Below are positions 18,233-28,203 of a stretch of 64,000 nt of DNA, one piece after another. The stretch lies in NCBI GenBank assembly GCA_934695325.1, contig CAKUVD010000004.1, forward strand, positions 1-64,000, written 5' to 3'. Under the pieces are notes generated by a model. The model did not search any database and was not told where the DNA came from. It saw only the letters and a list, made by a program, of their open reading frames with translations. Made by a program: the position numbers and the translations under genes. Positions within the stretch are counted from its first letter, which is position 1, and each line of letters starts with the position of its first letter. Source of the stretch: an uncultured Bacteroidales bacterium (GTDB lineage Bacteria; Bacteroidota; Bacteroidia; Bacteroidales; UBA932).

Positions 18233-18709
18233 TTACTCTGCCTTTGCCTCTTCAGTGGCCGGAGCAGCCTCAACCGGAGCCTCAGCCTTCTTGGCACGGC
18301 TACGACGAGTGGTCTTCTTAGCCTCCTTTGCAGGAGCTGCGAGAGCTGCCTCGTTGAAATCAACGAACTCTATAAGAGCCATCTCAGCGCCATCACCCTG
18401 TCTGAAGCCTGTGTGGAGTACACGAAGGTATCCGCCCGGACGGTCAGCAATCTTAGGGGCAACTGTACGGAAAAGCTCTGCAACTGCAGTCTTGTCCTTG
18501 AGATAACTGAAGACGATACGACGTGAGTGTGTAGAATCGTCCTTTGACTTGGTTACGAGCGGCTCGAGGTATGACTTGAGAGCCTTAGCCTTCGCAACTG
18601 TGGTGTTGATTCTCTTATGAAGGATAAGAGAACAAGCCAAATTGGAAAGGAGGGCCTTGCGGTGACCGCTCTTGCGACCAAGATGATTGATTGCTTTATT
18701 ATGCCTCAT
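18233..18709 (-). CDS. rplQ: 50S ribosomal protein L17
   Basis: The 158-residue protein has the bL17 core ([21 protein letters not shown] and the later [23 protein letters not shown] region) at residues 1-118. An Ala/Lys/Glu-rich tail of about 40 residues follows, an extension commonly seen in Bacteroidota and absent from the E. coli protein. It is the last gene of the spc/alpha operon, 2 bases after rpoA, with a terminator downstream. Confidence 0.97.
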   Translation of the reverse strand: MRHNKAINHLGRKSGHRKALLSNLACSLILHKRINTTVAKAKALKSYLEPLVTKSKDDSTHSRRIVFSYLKDKTAVAELFRTVAPKIADRPGGYLRVLHTGFRQGDGAEMALIEFVDFNEAALAAPAKEAKKTTRRSRAKKAEAPVEAAPATEEAKAE

Positions 18710-18711
18710 AT

Positions 18712-19722
18712 TTATGCGTTATTCTTTTTCTTAGGTTCAATATTGTACTTGGTGACATCCATCCCGAAAGAGAGCTTCATCTTGTCAAGCATCTGGTCGA
18801 TCTCGCTGAGTGACTTGCGACCGAAGTTGCGGAACTTCATAAGTTCCGGCCTTGAGTAGGACACGAGGTCAGCGAGAGTGTCGATCTCGGCGGCCTTGAG
18901 GCAGTTATATGCCCTTACGGAAAGGCCGAGGTCTGAAAGCTTGTTAAGAAGAAGATGTCTCATTCTGAGAGACTCCTCATCAAGCTCTTTTGAATCAGGA
19001 ACGACAGCGCTCTCAAGTGCGAGTTTCTTGTCGTCTGTGAAGAGTTTGAAATGATAGATAAGGATGTTTGCAGCGTCCTGAAGAGCGGCATTCGGTGAAA
19101 TGGAACCGTCAGTGACGATTTCCAGATTCAACTTCTCATAGTCAGTCTTCTGCTCGACACGCCAATTCTCGACAGTCCAGTTCACCTTGCGGATAGGAGT
19201 GTAGATGGCATCTATCGGAAGAGTCCCGATAGGTGTGTTCTCATCCCTCTCCTCCTCGGCCGGAACGAATCCGCGGCCTTTGGTGACGGTAATCGAGATC
19301 TCGAGTTTCACGGAAGGCTCCAGAGAGCAGATGTGCAGCTCAGGATTGAGCACCTTGAAAGAAGACAATCCCTTGGAGATATCCTCTGCAGTAAACTCCT
19401 GTTTACCGCTAACGGTGATATTTGCCACCTCGGTGTCTACAGAATCCACCATTCTCTTGAGTCTCACTTGCTTGAGATTGAGGATGATGTCCTGCATCCC
19501 CTCGATAACGCCAGGGATGGTGTCGAACTCGTCGTTCACCCCTGAGATCTTTATCGAGCTGATGGCAAAACCTTCCAGAGAAGATAACAGGATGCGGCGA
19601 AGGGCGTTACCGATAGTCTGTCCGTATCCAGGCTCCAATGGCCTGAACTCGAAACGGCCGACGGTGTCAGTGCCTTCGAGCATTATTACCTTATCCGGTT
19701 TCTGAAATGCTAAGATTGCCAT
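18712..19722 (-). CDS. rpoA: RNA polymerase alpha subunit
   Basis: The 336-residue protein shows the N-terminal assembly domain ([17 protein letters not shown] near residues 34-50) and the C-terminal DNA- and activator-binding domain (about 255-320, with [12 protein letters not shown] and FGRKSLSEI). It nucleates assembly of beta and beta-prime. Its place between rpsD and rplQ is the normal alpha-operon order. Confidence 0.98.
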   Translation of the reverse strand: MAILAFQKPDKVIMLEGTDTVGRFEFRPLEPGYGQTIGNALRRILLSSLEGFAISSIKISGVNDEFDTIPGVIEGMQDIILNLKQVRLKRMVDSVDTEVANITVSGKQEFTAEDISKGLSSFKVLNPELHICSLEPSVKLEISITVTKGRGFVPAEEERDENTPIGTLPIDAIYTPIRKVNWTVENWRVEQKTDYEKLNLEIVTDGSISPNAALQDAANILIYHFKLFTDDKKLALESAVVPDSKELDEESLRMRHLLLNKLSDLGLSVRAYNCLKAAEIDTLADLVSYSRPELMKFRNFGRKSLSEIDQMLDKMKLSFGMDVTKYNIEPKKKNNA

Positions 19723-19746
19723 ATTAATTCTTTTTAGGTGTTACTA

Positions 19747-20352
19747 TTACTTAGAGTACAGGTCTACGATAAGCTGCTCGTTGATGTTCTCCGGGATTTC
19801 AGTCCTTGCTGGAACATTGAGGAACTTGCCGACAAGAGCCTTAGGGTCAAACTCCAGCCAAGAGTACTTCTTTGCGGAAGCGACACTGTTCTGGATGACT
19901 TCGAGGCTCTTGGACCTCTCTCTTACTGCGATTACGTCTCCAGCTTTTACCTGAGCGGAAGGAATGTTGCAGACAACACCGTTGAGTGTGATGTGGCAAT
20001 GACGCACAATCTGTCTTGCAGCGGCCCTTGTAGGAGCGATTCCGAGACGATATACGATATTGTCAAGTCTGGATTCGAGGAGGAAGAGAAGGTTCTCACC
20101 TTTCTGACCTTCCATACGGCAGGCTTTCTCGTATGTGTTGCGGAACTGTCTCTCCAGGACACCGTACATATATTTTACTTTCTGCTTCTCTTTAAGCTGA
20201 TTACCGTAGTCAGTAGACTTTCTTGCGCGCTTTCTGGCTGCGCCGTGCTGTCCCGGAGGGTAATTTCTCTTTTCGAAATCTTTATCCGCTCCATAGATCG
20301 GCTCGCCGAATTTGCGGGCGATTTTAGTACTTGGTCCAGTATATCTTGCCAT
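19747..20352 (-). CDS. rpsD: 30S ribosomal protein S4
   Basis: The 201-residue protein has the uS4 N-terminal region and an S4 RNA-binding domain (about 92-155, [10 protein letters not shown] and [13 protein letters not shown]). It is a primary 16S rRNA binder and, in other bacteria, the autogenous repressor of the alpha operon. It lies between rpsK and rpoA. The N-terminus lacks the four-cysteine zinc motif seen in some S4 proteins. Confidence 0.98.
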   Translation of the reverse strand: MARYTGPSTKIARKFGEPIYGADKDFEKRNYPPGQHGAARKRARKSTDYGNQLKEKQKVKYMYGVLERQFRNTYEKACRMEGQKGENLLFLLESRLDNIVYRLGIAPTRAAARQIVRHCHITLNGVVCNIPSAQVKAGDVIAVRERSKSLEVIQNSVASAKKYSWLEFDPKALVGKFLNVPARTEIPENINEQLIVDLYSK

Positions 20353-20378
20353 AGTAATTAATCATTAAAACTGTAAAA

Positions 20379-20768
20379 TTAAACTTTACGACGGCCTTTT
20401 GGTCTGCAACCATTGTGAGGCATCGGTGTAACGTCTACGATCTCTGTCACCTCGATACCGGCCTGGTTGATTGTTCTGATAGCTGACTCACGTCCGGCAC
20501 CAGGACCTTTAACATAGACCTTTACTTTGCGGAGGCCTGCATCGTACGCTGTCTTGGCAGCATCTTCCGCAGCTACCTGAGCTGCATACGGAGTGTTCTT
20601 CTTAGAGCCTCTGAAGCCGCTCTTACCAGCTGAAGACCAGCTGATAACCTGGCCAACATTATTTGTGAGAGCGATGATGACGTTATTGAAGGTTGATGAA
20701 ATATGAGCTTCACCAGTAGCTTCAACTTTTACTACTCTCTTCTTTGCTGTTGTTGTCTTCTTTGCCAT
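20379..20768 (-). CDS. rpsK: 30S ribosomal protein S11
   Basis: This 129-residue uS11 has the conserved [23 protein letters not shown] and C-terminal [13 protein letters not shown] motifs. A basic N-terminal tail of about 15 residues precedes the core. It forms part of the 30S platform and is in the alpha-operon order rpsM-rpsK-rpsD. Confidence 0.98.
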   Translation of the reverse strand: MAKKTTTAKKRVVKVEATGEAHISSTFNNVIIALTNNVGQVISWSSAGKSGFRGSKKNTPYAAQVAAEDAAKTAYDAGLRKVKVYVKGPGAGRESAIRTINQAGIEVTEIVDVTPMPHNGCRPKGRRKV

Positions 20769-20781
20769 AATTCATCAAGAT

Positions 20782-21159
20782 TTATTTGGTTGCTTTCTTC
20801 TTGTTTGCAACAGTCTTCTTCTTACCCTTTCTTGTACGGGCATTGTTCTTGGTGCTCTGGCCACGAACAGGAAGTCCGAGACGATGACGGATTCCCCTGT
20901 AGCAACCGATGTCCATAAGACGTTTGATGTTCATCTGGACAGTAGAACGGAGCTCACCTTCGATTTTGTACTCATTGGCGATGAGACTTCTGATCTTTGC
21001 GATCTGGTCATCGTTCCACTCGCTGACCTTAGTGTCAAAATCGATTCCGCACTCCTCAAGGATTTTTCTTGCAGAAGAGCGACCGATACCGAAGATGTAG
21101 GTAAGGCCTATCTCTCCCCTTTTGTTGTTTGGTAAATCAACACCGGCTATTCTTGCCAT
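20782..21159 (-). CDS. rpsM: 30S ribosomal protein S13
   Basis: The 125-residue uS13 has [26 protein letters not shown] at its start (helix-two-turn-helix region) and a basic C-terminal tail ([17 protein letters not shown]) that reaches the P-site tRNA. It is 34 bases downstream of rpmJ and 13 bases before rpsK. Confidence 0.98.
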   Translation of the reverse strand: MARIAGVDLPNNKRGEIGLTYIFGIGRSSARKILEECGIDFDTKVSEWNDDQIAKIRSLIANEYKIEGELRSTVQMNIKRLMDIGCYRGIRHRLGLPVRGQSTKNNARTRKGKKKTVANKKKATK

Positions 21160-21193
21160 AATATCTTTACTTTATTAGTTACACAACTGAATA

Positions 21194-21310
21194 TTATCCT
21201 TGGCGCATCTTGAACTTAGGGTTCTTCTTGCAGATCACGTAAAGACGACCTTTACGCCTCACGATTTTGCAATCCTCGCTGCGCTTTTTGATGGATGTTT
21301 TTACTTTCAT
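21194..21310 (-). CDS. rpmJ: 50S ribosomal protein L36
   Basis: A 38-codon frame encodes a complete bL36, starting [15 protein letters not shown] and ending KFKMRQG. The zinc-ligand set C-C-C-H of the standard form is only partly present: Cys14 and Cys27 are kept, while the usual last His position reads differently. It lies between infA and rpsM, the standard location. Confidence 0.95.
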   Translation of the reverse strand: MKVKTSIKKRSEDCKIVRRKGRLYVICKKNPKFKMRQG

Positions 21311-21323
21311 ATCGCGAAAATTT

Positions 21324-21542
21324 TTATTTGTATCTGAAGGATATTCTTCCTTTTGTTAAATCATAAGGCGACATTTCAACTCTAACCTTGTCACCGAGTA
21401 GGATGTGGATGAAGTTCTGCCTCATCTTGCCCGAAATATGCGCAAGAATGACGTGACCGTTCTCCAGCTCTACTTTAAACATAGCGTTAGGGAGAGTCTC
21501 GACTATCGTCCCGTCCTGTTCAATTGCTGTTTGCTTAGACAT
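21324..21542 (-). CDS. infA: Translation initiation factor IF-1
   Basis: The 72-residue protein has the full S1-like OB fold of IF-1 ([20 protein letters not shown] and [16 protein letters not shown]). It binds the ribosomal A site during initiation. It sits between map and rpmJ with 13-base gaps on both sides, as in many spc operons. Confidence 0.98.
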   Translation of the reverse strand: MSKQTAIEQDGTIVETLPNAMFKVELENGHVILAHISGKMRQNFIHILLGDKVRVEMSPYDLTKGRISFRYK

Positions 21543-21555
21543 TTAAAATACCACT

Positions 21556-22335
21556 TTAAAATTTAATGTTCCCGTCTTTCTCGATAAAGTCGAAGGTAGA
21601 AAGCAGTTCCGCCTTGCCTTTACGGACAACAACCGTAAGCTCGTAATGTGCCGCATTTCTGTGGTCCGCAGTGTGTACCGCCCAACCGTTTCTAGCCAGA
21701 TACACATCTCTCTTCCCAGCATTGATCATCGGCTCAATACATATTGTCATTCCATCGGTGAGTCTTGCGCCGCACCCGCGCCTTCCGTAGTTCGGAACGC
21801 CCGGAGCCTCGTGCATCTCTTTTCCGATTCCGTGTCCCTCCAGCTCTCTTACCACAGAGAACCCGAAGGATTCCGCATACGACTGTACCGCGTATCCGAT
21901 ATCGCCAGTCCGATTTCCGTCCACAGCCTGTTCAATGCCCTTGAACAGCGAGGCTCTGGTCACATCAAGGAGCTTGCGGGTTTCCGCATCGACCTCCCCT
22001 ACAGGGAAAGTATAGCAAGAATCTCCATTGTACCCCTTGTACAGAGTCCCGATGTCGCAGGAAACGATGTCTCCTTCCTTGAGGACGTAGTCCGACGGAA
22101 ATCCGTGGACTACGACATCGTTCACTGAAGCGCAAATGGCTGCCGGGAAACCTTCAAAACCAAGAAAACTAGGAATCGCACCGTTGTCACGGATGAAAGT
22201 CTCGGCCACCCTATTCAACTCAGCAGTTGTCACACCAGGGGCGACCGCTTTACCGACTTCCGCAAGTGTCTTGGACACCAAGATCCCGTTCTCGCGGAGC
22301 AATTCTATCTCTTCTTCTGTTTTCGGCTTTACCAT
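21556..22335 (-). CDS. map: Methionine aminopeptidase, type I
   Basis: The 259-residue enzyme removes the initiator Met from nascent proteins. The pita-bread fold motifs are present: VVVHGFPSDYVLKEGDIVSCDIG (metal-binding Asp), GHGIGKEMHEAP (metal-binding His) and a C-terminal ELTVVV. I chose the ATG at 22335 over an in-frame TTG 18 bases upstream because a purine-rich AGAGGA precedes the ATG. It is 21 bases downstream of secY. Confidence 0.96.
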   Translation of the reverse strand: MVKPKTEEEIELLRENGILVSKTLAEVGKAVAPGVTTAELNRVAETFIRDNGAIPSFLGFEGFPAAICASVNDVVVHGFPSDYVLKEGDIVSCDIGTLYKGYNGDSCYTFPVGEVDAETRKLLDVTRASLFKGIEQAVDGNRTGDIGYAVQSYAESFGFSVVRELEGHGIGKEMHEAPGVPNYGRRGCGARLTDGMTICIEPMINAGKRDVYLARNGWAVHTADHRNAAHYELTVVVRKGKAELLSTFDFIEKDGNIKF

Positions 22336-22356
22336 CTTTCTATCCTCTATCAAGAA

Positions 22357-23694
22357 TTACATTCCAGAACGTCCACTCAGACGACCTGTCTTCATTAATC
22401 CGTCATAGTGACGCATAAGCAGATAACCTTCTATCTGCTGGAGAGTGTCAAGCACCACGCCTACAAGAATCAGAAGAGACGTTCCTCCGTAGAAGCTTGC
22501 AAACTGGTTATTGACACCTGCGAGCATCGCAAATGCCGGCATAATTGCTATGACAGCCAGGAAAATGGAACCAGGCAGAGTGACTCTGGACATAATATCG
22601 TCGATATATTCCATAGTCTTCTTTCCAGGTTTCACGCCCGGTATGAATCCGCCGTTCTGCTTCATCTGCTCCGCCATCATATTCGGCTGAACCGTGACGG
22701 CAGTGTAGAAATATGTGAAGATCACGACGAGAAGTCCGAAAATCAGGTTATACCAGAAGCCGGTATAGTTGCTCAATGTAGCAGCGAGTCCTCTTGTTGC
22801 GTCCCACTGTGAGAAAAGGATAGGGAACAGCATTATAGCCTGTGCGAAGATGATAGGCATCACACCTGCCGCATTGATCTTCAAAGGAAGATAATTGCGG
22901 ACTCCGCCGTACTGCTTGTTGCCGACGATTCTCTTAGCATACTGGACAGGAATTCTCCTGACAGCCTGCACGAGCGCAATAGCTGCAATGAACACAAAGA
23001 ACAATACCAGAAGCTCCACGATCAGGAGAAGGAGACCGCCGTTGGTGGTGGTGAGCTTCTCGCCGATTTCAGCAGCAAGTGCGTAAGGGAGACGCGCTAC
23101 GATACCAATCATAATGATAAGGGAAATACCGTTTCCGATACCACGGTCAGTGATGCGCTCGCCGAGCCACATTACGAACATTGAACCTGCGAGGAGGACA
23201 ACTGTAGAGACAAAGTTGAATGCGAAGTTACTCCATCCGAGCTGGGTCACAGCCACGAACGCCTTCCCAGGGATCTGGTTGTGAATCGCAGCCAGATATG
23301 CAGGGCACTGGATAGCAAGAATCAAGACCGTCAGATATCTGGTGATCTGATTCATTTTCCTGCGGCCGCTCTCGCCTTCCATCTGCAATTTCTTGAAATA
23401 TGGGACGAACATACCGAGGAGCTGAATCACGATGGACGCCGAGATGTACGGCATCACACCGAGCGCGAAGATAGAGGCGTTTCCGAACGCACCGCCGGAG
23501 AACATATTCAAGAGGCCGACAAGACCGTCCTGAGTGCTGCTCTGGAGAGATGCGAGACCGGAGGCGTCAATACCCGGAATCACAACGAAACATCCCAGAC
23601 GATAAACGAGTACCAAGAGAAGCGTATAAACGATTCTCTTGCGTAACTCCTCTATCTTGAAGATGTTCTTGAATGTCTCAATAAATTTCTTCAT
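22357..23694 (-). CDS. secY: Protein translocase subunit SecY
   Basis: The 445-residue membrane protein has ten hydrophobic helices and forms the Sec translocation pore. Conserved stretches include the plug/TM2 region (GVMPYISASIVIQLL) and the cytoplasmic loop with GGFIPGVKPGKKTMEYID. Its start codon overlaps the rplO stop by one base (TAATG), indicating translational coupling. Confidence 0.98.
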   Translation of the reverse strand: MKKFIETFKNIFKIEELRKRIVYTLLLVLVYRLGCFVVIPGIDASGLASLQSSTQDGLVGLLNMFSGGAFGNASIFALGVMPYISASIVIQLLGMFVPYFKKLQMEGESGRRKMNQITRYLTVLILAIQCPAYLAAIHNQIPGKAFVAVTQLGWSNFAFNFVSTVVLLAGSMFVMWLGERITDRGIGNGISLIIMIGIVARLPYALAAEIGEKLTTTNGGLLLLIVELLVLFFVFIAAIALVQAVRRIPVQYAKRIVGNKQYGGVRNYLPLKINAAGVMPIIFAQAIMLFPILFSQWDATRGLAATLSNYTGFWYNLIFGLLVVIFTYFYTAVTVQPNMMAEQMKQNGGFIPGVKPGKKTMEYIDDIMSRVTLPGSIFLAVIAIMPAFAMLAGVNNQFASFYGGTSLLILVGVVLDTLQQIEGYLLMRHYDGLMKTGRLSGRSGM

Positions 23695-24146
23695 TATTTT
23701 GTAGTCTTAGTGGCTTTTCCGCCGGCTGCCTCGATTTTCTCGACAGCGGACTTAGAGAATGCGTCTGCAGTGACCTCAAGTTTCGCTGTGAGTTCGCCGT
23801 TGCCGAGAACCTTCACGAGATCTTTAGCCTTTGCAAGACCAGCCTCCTTGATGTTCTCCAGTGTAATCACTGAAGAGCCAAGCTGCTCTGACAATGCCTG
23901 GAGCGCAGCCAGATTGACCGGCTTGTACTCGACTCTCGTAGGATTGTTGAAGCCGAACTTAGGAAGTCTTCTCTGGATTGGCATCTGGCCACCCTCGAAG
24001 CCTACCTTGTGCTCATATCCTGCACGAGCCTGAGCTCCCTTTGTACCGCGTGTAGCAGTGCCGCCCTTTCCGGAGCCCTGACCACGGCCTACCCTTTTGG
24101 TATTGTGTGTTGAACCTTTTGCAGGTTTCAGATTATGCAAATTCAT
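23694..24146 (-). CDS. rplO: 50S ribosomal protein L15
   Basis: The 150-residue uL15 begins with MNLHNLKPAKGSTHNTKRVGRGQGSGKGGT and contains the GFEGGQMPIQRRLPKFGF core. The start codon is preceded by GGAGGAA at a 5-base distance (complement of 24152-24158), a Shine-Dalgarno-like match that is uncommon in Bacteroidota. It overlaps secY by one base. Confidence 0.98.
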   Translation of the reverse strand: MNLHNLKPAKGSTHNTKRVGRGQGSGKGGTATRGTKGAQARAGYEHKVGFEGGQMPIQRRLPKFGFNNPTRVEYKPVNLAALQALSEQLGSSVITLENIKEAGLAKAKDLVKVLGNGELTAKLEVTADAFSKSAVEKIEAAGGKATKTTK

Positions 24147-24161
24147 CTTAGTTCCTCCGAA

Positions 24162-24341
24162 TTAGATTTCTTCTACGGTTACGAGGTGAAGCACCTTGTT
24201 AAGCATTCCTGTGGTAACAGGGTTCTTCTCAACCTCTACTGTCTGGTGCATTCTGCGGATGCCGAGGCACTGAAGATTAGCCTTCTGCCTCTTGGTCTCG
24301 CCGTTCTTGCTGATCACCTGAGTAATTCTGTATTTAGCCAT
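24162..24341 (-). CDS. rpmD: 50S ribosomal protein L30
   Basis: A 59-codon frame encodes a complete uL30 (ISKNGETKRQKANLQCLGIRRMHQ core, ending VTVEEI). It was located from the reverse strand between rpsE and rplO. AGGAGGAG lies 6 bases before the start codon (complement of 24348-24355). Confidence 0.96.
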   Translation of the reverse strand: MAKYRITQVISKNGETKRQKANLQCLGIRRMHQTVEVEKNPVTTGMLNKVLHLVTVEEI

Positions 24342-24359
24342 TTTAGTCTCCTCCTATAA

Positions 24360-24878
24360 CTAACCGTTGAACACTTTACTCATCGGCACACCGCGAAGGC
24401 CGGCGACAGTATATGCGTCCCTGAGTTCGGTAAGGGCGGCAACAGTAGCCTTCACAAGGTTGTGAGGGTTAGAAGAGCCCTTTGACTTGGCGAGCACGTT
24501 CTGCACACCTGCAGACTCAAACACCGCACGCATCGCACCACCTGCCTTTACACCGGTACCGGGAGCGGCTGGTTTCATAAACACCTCTGCGCCACCGAAT
24601 TTCGCAATCTGCTCGTGAGGAATTGTAGTGTTGATGATCGGAATCTTGACAAGATTCTTCTTGGCATCCTCAACACCTTTCTGGATAGCCGCAGTTACCT
24701 CGTTTGCCTTACCGAGGCCATAACCTACGACACCGTTCTCGTCTCCCACTACGACAATAGCGGCGAAACGGAAATGGCGACCACCCTTGGTGACTTTGGT
24801 TACCCTCTGAATGGAGACCAGTCTGTCTTTAAGTTCAAGATCAGATGTCTTTACTCTTTTAACATTTGTATTTGCCAT
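24360..24878 (-). CDS. rpsE: 30S ribosomal protein S5
   Basis: The 172-residue uS5 has the double-stranded RNA-binding-like N-domain ([21 protein letters not shown]) and the C-domain with [20 protein letters not shown]. It helps decoding accuracy and shapes the mRNA entry channel. It lies between rplR and rpmD. Confidence 0.98.
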   Translation of the reverse strand: MANTNVKRVKTSDLELKDRLVSIQRVTKVTKGGRHFRFAAIVVVGDENGVVGYGLGKANEVTAAIQKGVEDAKKNLVKIPIINTTIPHEQIAKFGGAEVFMKPAAPGTGVKAGGAMRAVFESAGVQNVLAKSKGSSNPHNLVKATVAALTELRDAYTVAGLRGVPMSKVFNG

Positions 24879-24886
24879 AATTCCGA

Positions 24887-25249
24887 TTAGAATTTAAGAC
24901 CGCCTTCACGGGCAGCGTCAGCCAAACTTTGTACTCTACCGTGATAGAGATATCCTCCACGGTCGAAAGCAACCTCATTGATTCCTTTCTCGATGGCGCG
25001 CGCTGCGATAGCCTTTCCTACGATTGCGGCAGCCTCTTTTCCGCTTTTGCCTTTGCACTCTGCAGCAAGAGCCTTGTCGTTGGACGCGGCAGCTACGAGA
25101 GTCGTTGCGGTCTCATCATTGATCACCTGCACATAGATCTGCCTGTTGCTTCTGAAGACGACCAGTCTTGGTCTCTCGGCAGTTCCATTGACGTGCTTGC
25201 GAATACGGTAGTGAATACGTCTTCTTCTTTCTATTTTACTCAATGCCAT
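24887..25249 (-). CDS. rplR: 50S ribosomal protein L18
   Basis: The 120-residue uL18 has [18 protein letters not shown] and the C-terminal [24 protein letters not shown]. It binds 5S rRNA with L5. AGGAGG lies 8 bases before the start (complement of 25258-25263). Confidence 0.98.
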   Translation of the reverse strand: MALSKIERRRRIHYRIRKHVNGTAERPRLVVFRSNRQIYVQVINDETATTLVAAASNDKALAAECKGKSGKEAAAIVGKAIAARAIEKGINEVAFDRGGYLYHGRVQSLADAAREGGLKF

Positions 25250-25264
25250 AATTCATTCCTCCTA

Positions 25265-25825
25265 TTATTTAGCGGCTGCAGTCTTACCTGCCTTACGACG
25301 AAGCTGCTCGCCGACGAACTTGATACCCTTGCCCTTATATGGTTCAGGCTTGCGGAGAGAACGGATCTTTGCTGCAACCTGTCCGAGAAGCTGCTTGTCT
25401 GCGCTCCTGATGATCAGCACCGGGTTCTCGCCTTTCTTCACTGCTGCGGCCTCAGCCTTGATCTCTGCAGGGAGAAGCAGCTGGATGTCGTGTGAATAAC
25501 CGAGAGCGAAAGTCAGAAGCTGACCTTTGACGTCTACGCGGTAGCCGACACCGACAAGTTCCTGTTTGATCTCAAATCCAGTAGACACGCCGACAACCAT
25601 ATTGTGTACGAGAGCGCGGTAAAGACCGTGCATAGAGCGATGTCTTGGAAGATCTGTAGGACGGGTGAATTTGATTTCTTTTCCCTCTACGGTCACGGTG
25701 ATATCCGGATCCACTTTCTGAGAAAGTTCCCCGAGAGGTCCTTTAACCTTCACAACGTTGCCAGGAAGGAGCTCTACGCTCACCTTGTCCGGAAGGCTTA
25801 CAGGTAATTTACCAATTCTTGACAT
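25265..25825 (-). CDS. rplF: 50S ribosomal protein L6
   Basis: The 186-residue uL6 carries two L6 folds and the C-terminal motif KPEPYKGKGIKFVGEQLRRKAGK. It sits near the sarcin-ricin loop at the factor-binding site. It lies between rpsH and rplR in standard order. Confidence 0.98.
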   Translation of the reverse strand: MSRIGKLPVSLPDKVSVELLPGNVVKVKGPLGELSQKVDPDITVTVEGKEIKFTRPTDLPRHRSMHGLYRALVHNMVVGVSTGFEIKQELVGVGYRVDVKGQLLTFALGYSHDIQLLLPAEIKAEAAAVKKGENPVLIIRSADKQLLGQVAAKIRSLRKPEPYKGKGIKFVGEQLRRKAGKTAAAK

Positions 25826-25843
25826 TATCTGTTTCTTTTAATA

Positions 25844-26239
25844 TTAATAAACATAGCATACGATCTCACCGCCGACATTGAGTTCTCTTGCCTCTTTGTC
25901 AGTAATGACGCCCTTGGATGTGGAGAGGATGGCGATTCCGAGTCCATTGAGGACACGAGGCATCTCCGCTACATCTGTATATTTCCTGAGACCTGGCTTG
26001 GACACGCGGACAATCTTCTTGATTGCGGCCTGCTTGGTCTGTGGATGATACTTGAGAGCGATTTTGATTGTGTTGTAAGGAGTTCCCTCAACAACCTTGT
26101 AGCTGAGGATGTAACCTTTCTCGCAGAGGATCTTGGTCATAGCGACCTTCATCTTGGAAGAAGGGATTTCCACAACTCTGTTTCCTGCGCTGTATGCGTT
26201 GCGCACACGGGTAAGGAAGTCTGCAATTGGATCAGTCAT
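25844..26239 (-). CDS. rpsH: 30S ribosomal protein S8
   Basis: The 131-residue uS8 starts with MTDPIADFLTRVRNAY and ends in the conserved GGEIVCYVY. The frame stays open 11 codons further upstream, but the ATG at 26239 matches the family start. In E. coli S8 represses the spc operon by binding its mRNA. A stem-loop lies in the 93-base spacer just upstream. Confidence 0.98.
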   Translation of the reverse strand: MTDPIADFLTRVRNAYSAGNRVVEIPSSKMKVAMTKILCEKGYILSYKVVEGTPYNTIKIALKYHPQTKQAAIKKIVRVSKPGLRKYTDVAEMPRVLNGLGIAILSTSKGVITDKEARELNVGGEIVCYVY

Positions 26240-26261
26240 TTCTTTTGTCTTTTTGCGAACC

Positions 26262-26284
26262 GGCGCCCGCATTTTCGGGACGCC
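26262..26284 (-). other. Stem-loop in the rpsN-rpsH spacer
   Basis: An 8-pair GC-rich stem (26262-26269 with 26276-26284, one bulged base) lies 22 bases before the rpsH start. No T-tract follows. This spacer is longer than others in the operon. It could be a translational control site, but no match to the known S8 target was established. Confidence 0.4.
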
Positions 26285-26332
26285 CGATATCCGAATTGTT
26301 AATAATTAATGATATTGTATGCTATATAGCTT

Positions 26333-26602
26333 CTACCAGCTTGCTTTCTTGACGCCCGGGATGAGACCGTTGCTGGCCATTTCACGGAACTGGATTCTGC
26401 TGATGCCGAATGCACGCATATAACCCTTTGGACGTCCGGTGAGAGAGCAACGATTGTGAAGACGTACTGCTGAGGAGTTCTTAGGGAGCTTGTCGAGAGC
26501 CGCCCAGTCGCCTGCCTCTTTGAGAGCCTTACGCTTCTCGGCGTATTTAGCAACTAATTTCGCGCGTTTTACTTCGCGGGCCTTCATTGATTCTTTTGCC
26601 AT
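26333..26602 (-). CDS. rpsN: 30S ribosomal protein S14 (long, zinc-free form)
   Basis: The 89-residue uS14 is the long form without the CxxC zinc pairs. It has the C-terminal [26 protein letters not shown] region and ends KKASW. It assembles in the 30S head. It is between rplE and rpsH. Confidence 0.98.
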   Translation of the reverse strand: MAKESMKAREVKRAKLVAKYAEKRKALKEAGDWAALDKLPKNSSAVRLHNRCSLTGRPKGYMRAFGISRIQFREMASNGLIPGVKKASW

Positions 26603-26613
26603 TGTATACTCTT

Positions 26614-27225
26614 TTAGTTGTTATGTTTCTTGAATGGCAGACCGAACTCTTTCAGAAGGGCGTAAGCCTCTTCGTCAGACTTGGCTGTAGTAACGAATGT
26701 AATCTCCATTCCGTGAACGCGAGGGTTCTTGTCCATATCGATTTCAGGGAAGATGATCTGCTCCTTGAGGCCGAGGGTGTAGTTTCCGTTACCGTCAAGC
26801 TTCTCGGAAATACCATTGAAGTCGCGGATACGAGGAAGTGACACACGGATGAGTCTCTCGAGGAACTCGTACATCTTGACTGCACGGAGTGTAACCTTCA
26901 CACCGATAGGCTGGCCTTTACGGAGGTGGAAGTTGGAGATATCCTTTCTTGAACTTGTGAGGACCGCTTTCTGTCCGACGATTGTCGAAAGCTCTGCAGC
27001 TGCCTCCTCGACGAGTTTCTTGTCGTGTGACTGGTTCTGGGAAGCCTCGCCGATACCTTCGTTGATGGTGATCTTCACAAGCTTAGGAACCTGCATCACT
27101 GTAGTGTAAGAGAACTGCTTCATCAGGGCAGGGATAATCTGCTCCTTGTATGCGGTCTTGAGAGCCGGTACATATCCAGCAGGCACTGTCTGCTCTACTG
27201 TCTCCTTGGTAGTTTTCTTTGCCAT
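26614..27225 (-). CDS. rplE: 50S ribosomal protein L5
   Basis: The 203-residue uL5 has [16 protein letters not shown] and the C-terminal [27 protein letters not shown]. It carries a Lys/Thr/Glu-rich N-terminal extension of about 15 residues compared with E. coli (179 residues). It binds 5S rRNA in the central protuberance. Confidence 0.98.
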   Translation of the reverse strand: MAKKTTKETVEQTVPAGYVPALKTAYKEQIIPALMKQFSYTTVMQVPKLVKITINEGIGEASQNQSHDKKLVEEAAAELSTIVGQKAVLTSSRKDISNFHLRKGQPIGVKVTLRAVKMYEFLERLIRVSLPRIRDFNGISEKLDGNGNYTLGLKEQIIFPEIDMDKNPRVHGMEITFVTTAKSDEEAYALLKEFGLPFKKHNN

Positions 27226-27227
27226 AA

Positions 27228-27557
27228 CTATTTAATCTCCTCTCCAGATTTTTTAGAATAACGCACCTTCTTGCCGTCTACGAACTTGTAGCCTACACGT
27301 GTAGGGACCGGATTTGAAGCGGTGCTCTTAGGATCGAGAAGCTGAACGTTGGAAACGTGAATTCCAGCTTCCTGCTTGATAATACCACCCTGAGGAGCCT
27401 TAGCGTTAGGTTTGGTATGTTTGCTTACAATGTTGATACCCTCGACAATGACGCGATCCTTGTCAGTGATGACAGCGAGGACTTTGCCTGTCTTGCCTTT
27501 ATCATTTCCGGCATTGACGTAAACGGTATCGCCTTTCTTTATGTGAAACTTTTTCAT
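27228..27557 (-). CDS. rplX: 50S ribosomal protein L24
   Basis: The 109-residue uL24 has a KOW motif ([20 protein letters not shown]) and a C-terminal extension ending [11 protein letters not shown]. It is an assembly-initiating protein of the large subunit. It is 2 bases upstream of rplE. Confidence 0.97.
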   Translation of the reverse strand: MKKFHIKKGDTVYVNAGNDKGKTGKVLAVITDKDRVIVEGINIVSKHTKPNAKAPQGGIIKQEAGIHVSNVQLLDPKSTASNPVPTRVGYKFVDGKKVRYSKKSGEEIK

Positions 27558-27569
27558 ACTGCTTTAATA

Positions 27570-27935
27570 TTAAAGGACCTCCGGTGCCAATGAGACAACT
27601 TTCATATAGTTCTCACGAAGCTCTCTGGCCACAGGGCCGAAGATACGTGTACCCCTGAGCTCGCCGGCATTGTTCAGAAGAACGCAGGCGTTGTCATCAA
27701 AGCGGATATATGATCCGTCAGGTCTGCGGATCTCTTTCTTTGTGCGAACCACAACAGCCTTGGAGACAGTGCCCTTTTTGGCATCTCCGCCTGAGATTGC
27801 ACTCTTTACTGCAACGACGATCTTATCGCCGACAGATGCATAACGGTGACGGGTACCTCCCAAAACACGGATGCAAAGAACTTCCTTTGCGCCGCTGTTG
27901 TCTGCCACCTGTAAACGTGTTTCCTGCTGTATCAT
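27570..27935 (-). CDS. rplN: 50S ribosomal protein L14
   Basis: The 121-residue uL14 starts [19 protein letters not shown] and contains [19 protein letters not shown], both hallmarks of the family. It forms an inter-subunit bridge. It lies between rpsQ and rplX. Confidence 0.98.
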   Translation of the reverse strand: MIQQETRLQVADNSGAKEVLCIRVLGGTRHRYASVGDKIVVAVKSAISGGDAKKGTVSKAVVVRTKKEIRRPDGSYIRFDDNACVLLNNAGELRGTRIFGPVARELRENYMKVVSLAPEVL

Positions 27936-27937
27936 CG

Positions 27938-28192
27938 CTATTTGACTTTTTCTACAATTTCAACTAATCTCCACCTCTTGGTCTTGCTCAACGGACGAGT
28001 CTCCATTATGCGGACTGTATCGCCCTCGCTGCACTCGTTCTTATCATCCTGAGCGACGAATTTGGTGGTCTTGTTTATGAACTTACCATACATAGGGTGT
28101 TTGCCTTTGGTCTCGACAGCAACGACAATCGTCTTGTCCATCTTGTTGCTGACAACAACACCTATTCTTTCCTTACGAAGATTTCTTTCCAT
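27938..28192 (-). CDS. rpsQ: 30S ribosomal protein S17
   Basis: The 84-residue uS17 begins [20 protein letters not shown] and has the OB-fold and C-terminal [18 protein letters not shown]. An open frame extends 25 codons upstream, but the ATG at 28192 matches the family start and avoids overlap with rpmC. Confidence 0.97.
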   Translation of the reverse strand: MERNLRKERIGVVVSNKMDKTIVVAVETKGKHPMYGKFINKTTKFVAQDDKNECSEGDTVRIMETRPLSKTKRWRLVEIVEKVK

Positions 28193-28203
28193 AGGGCATC
28201 TAA

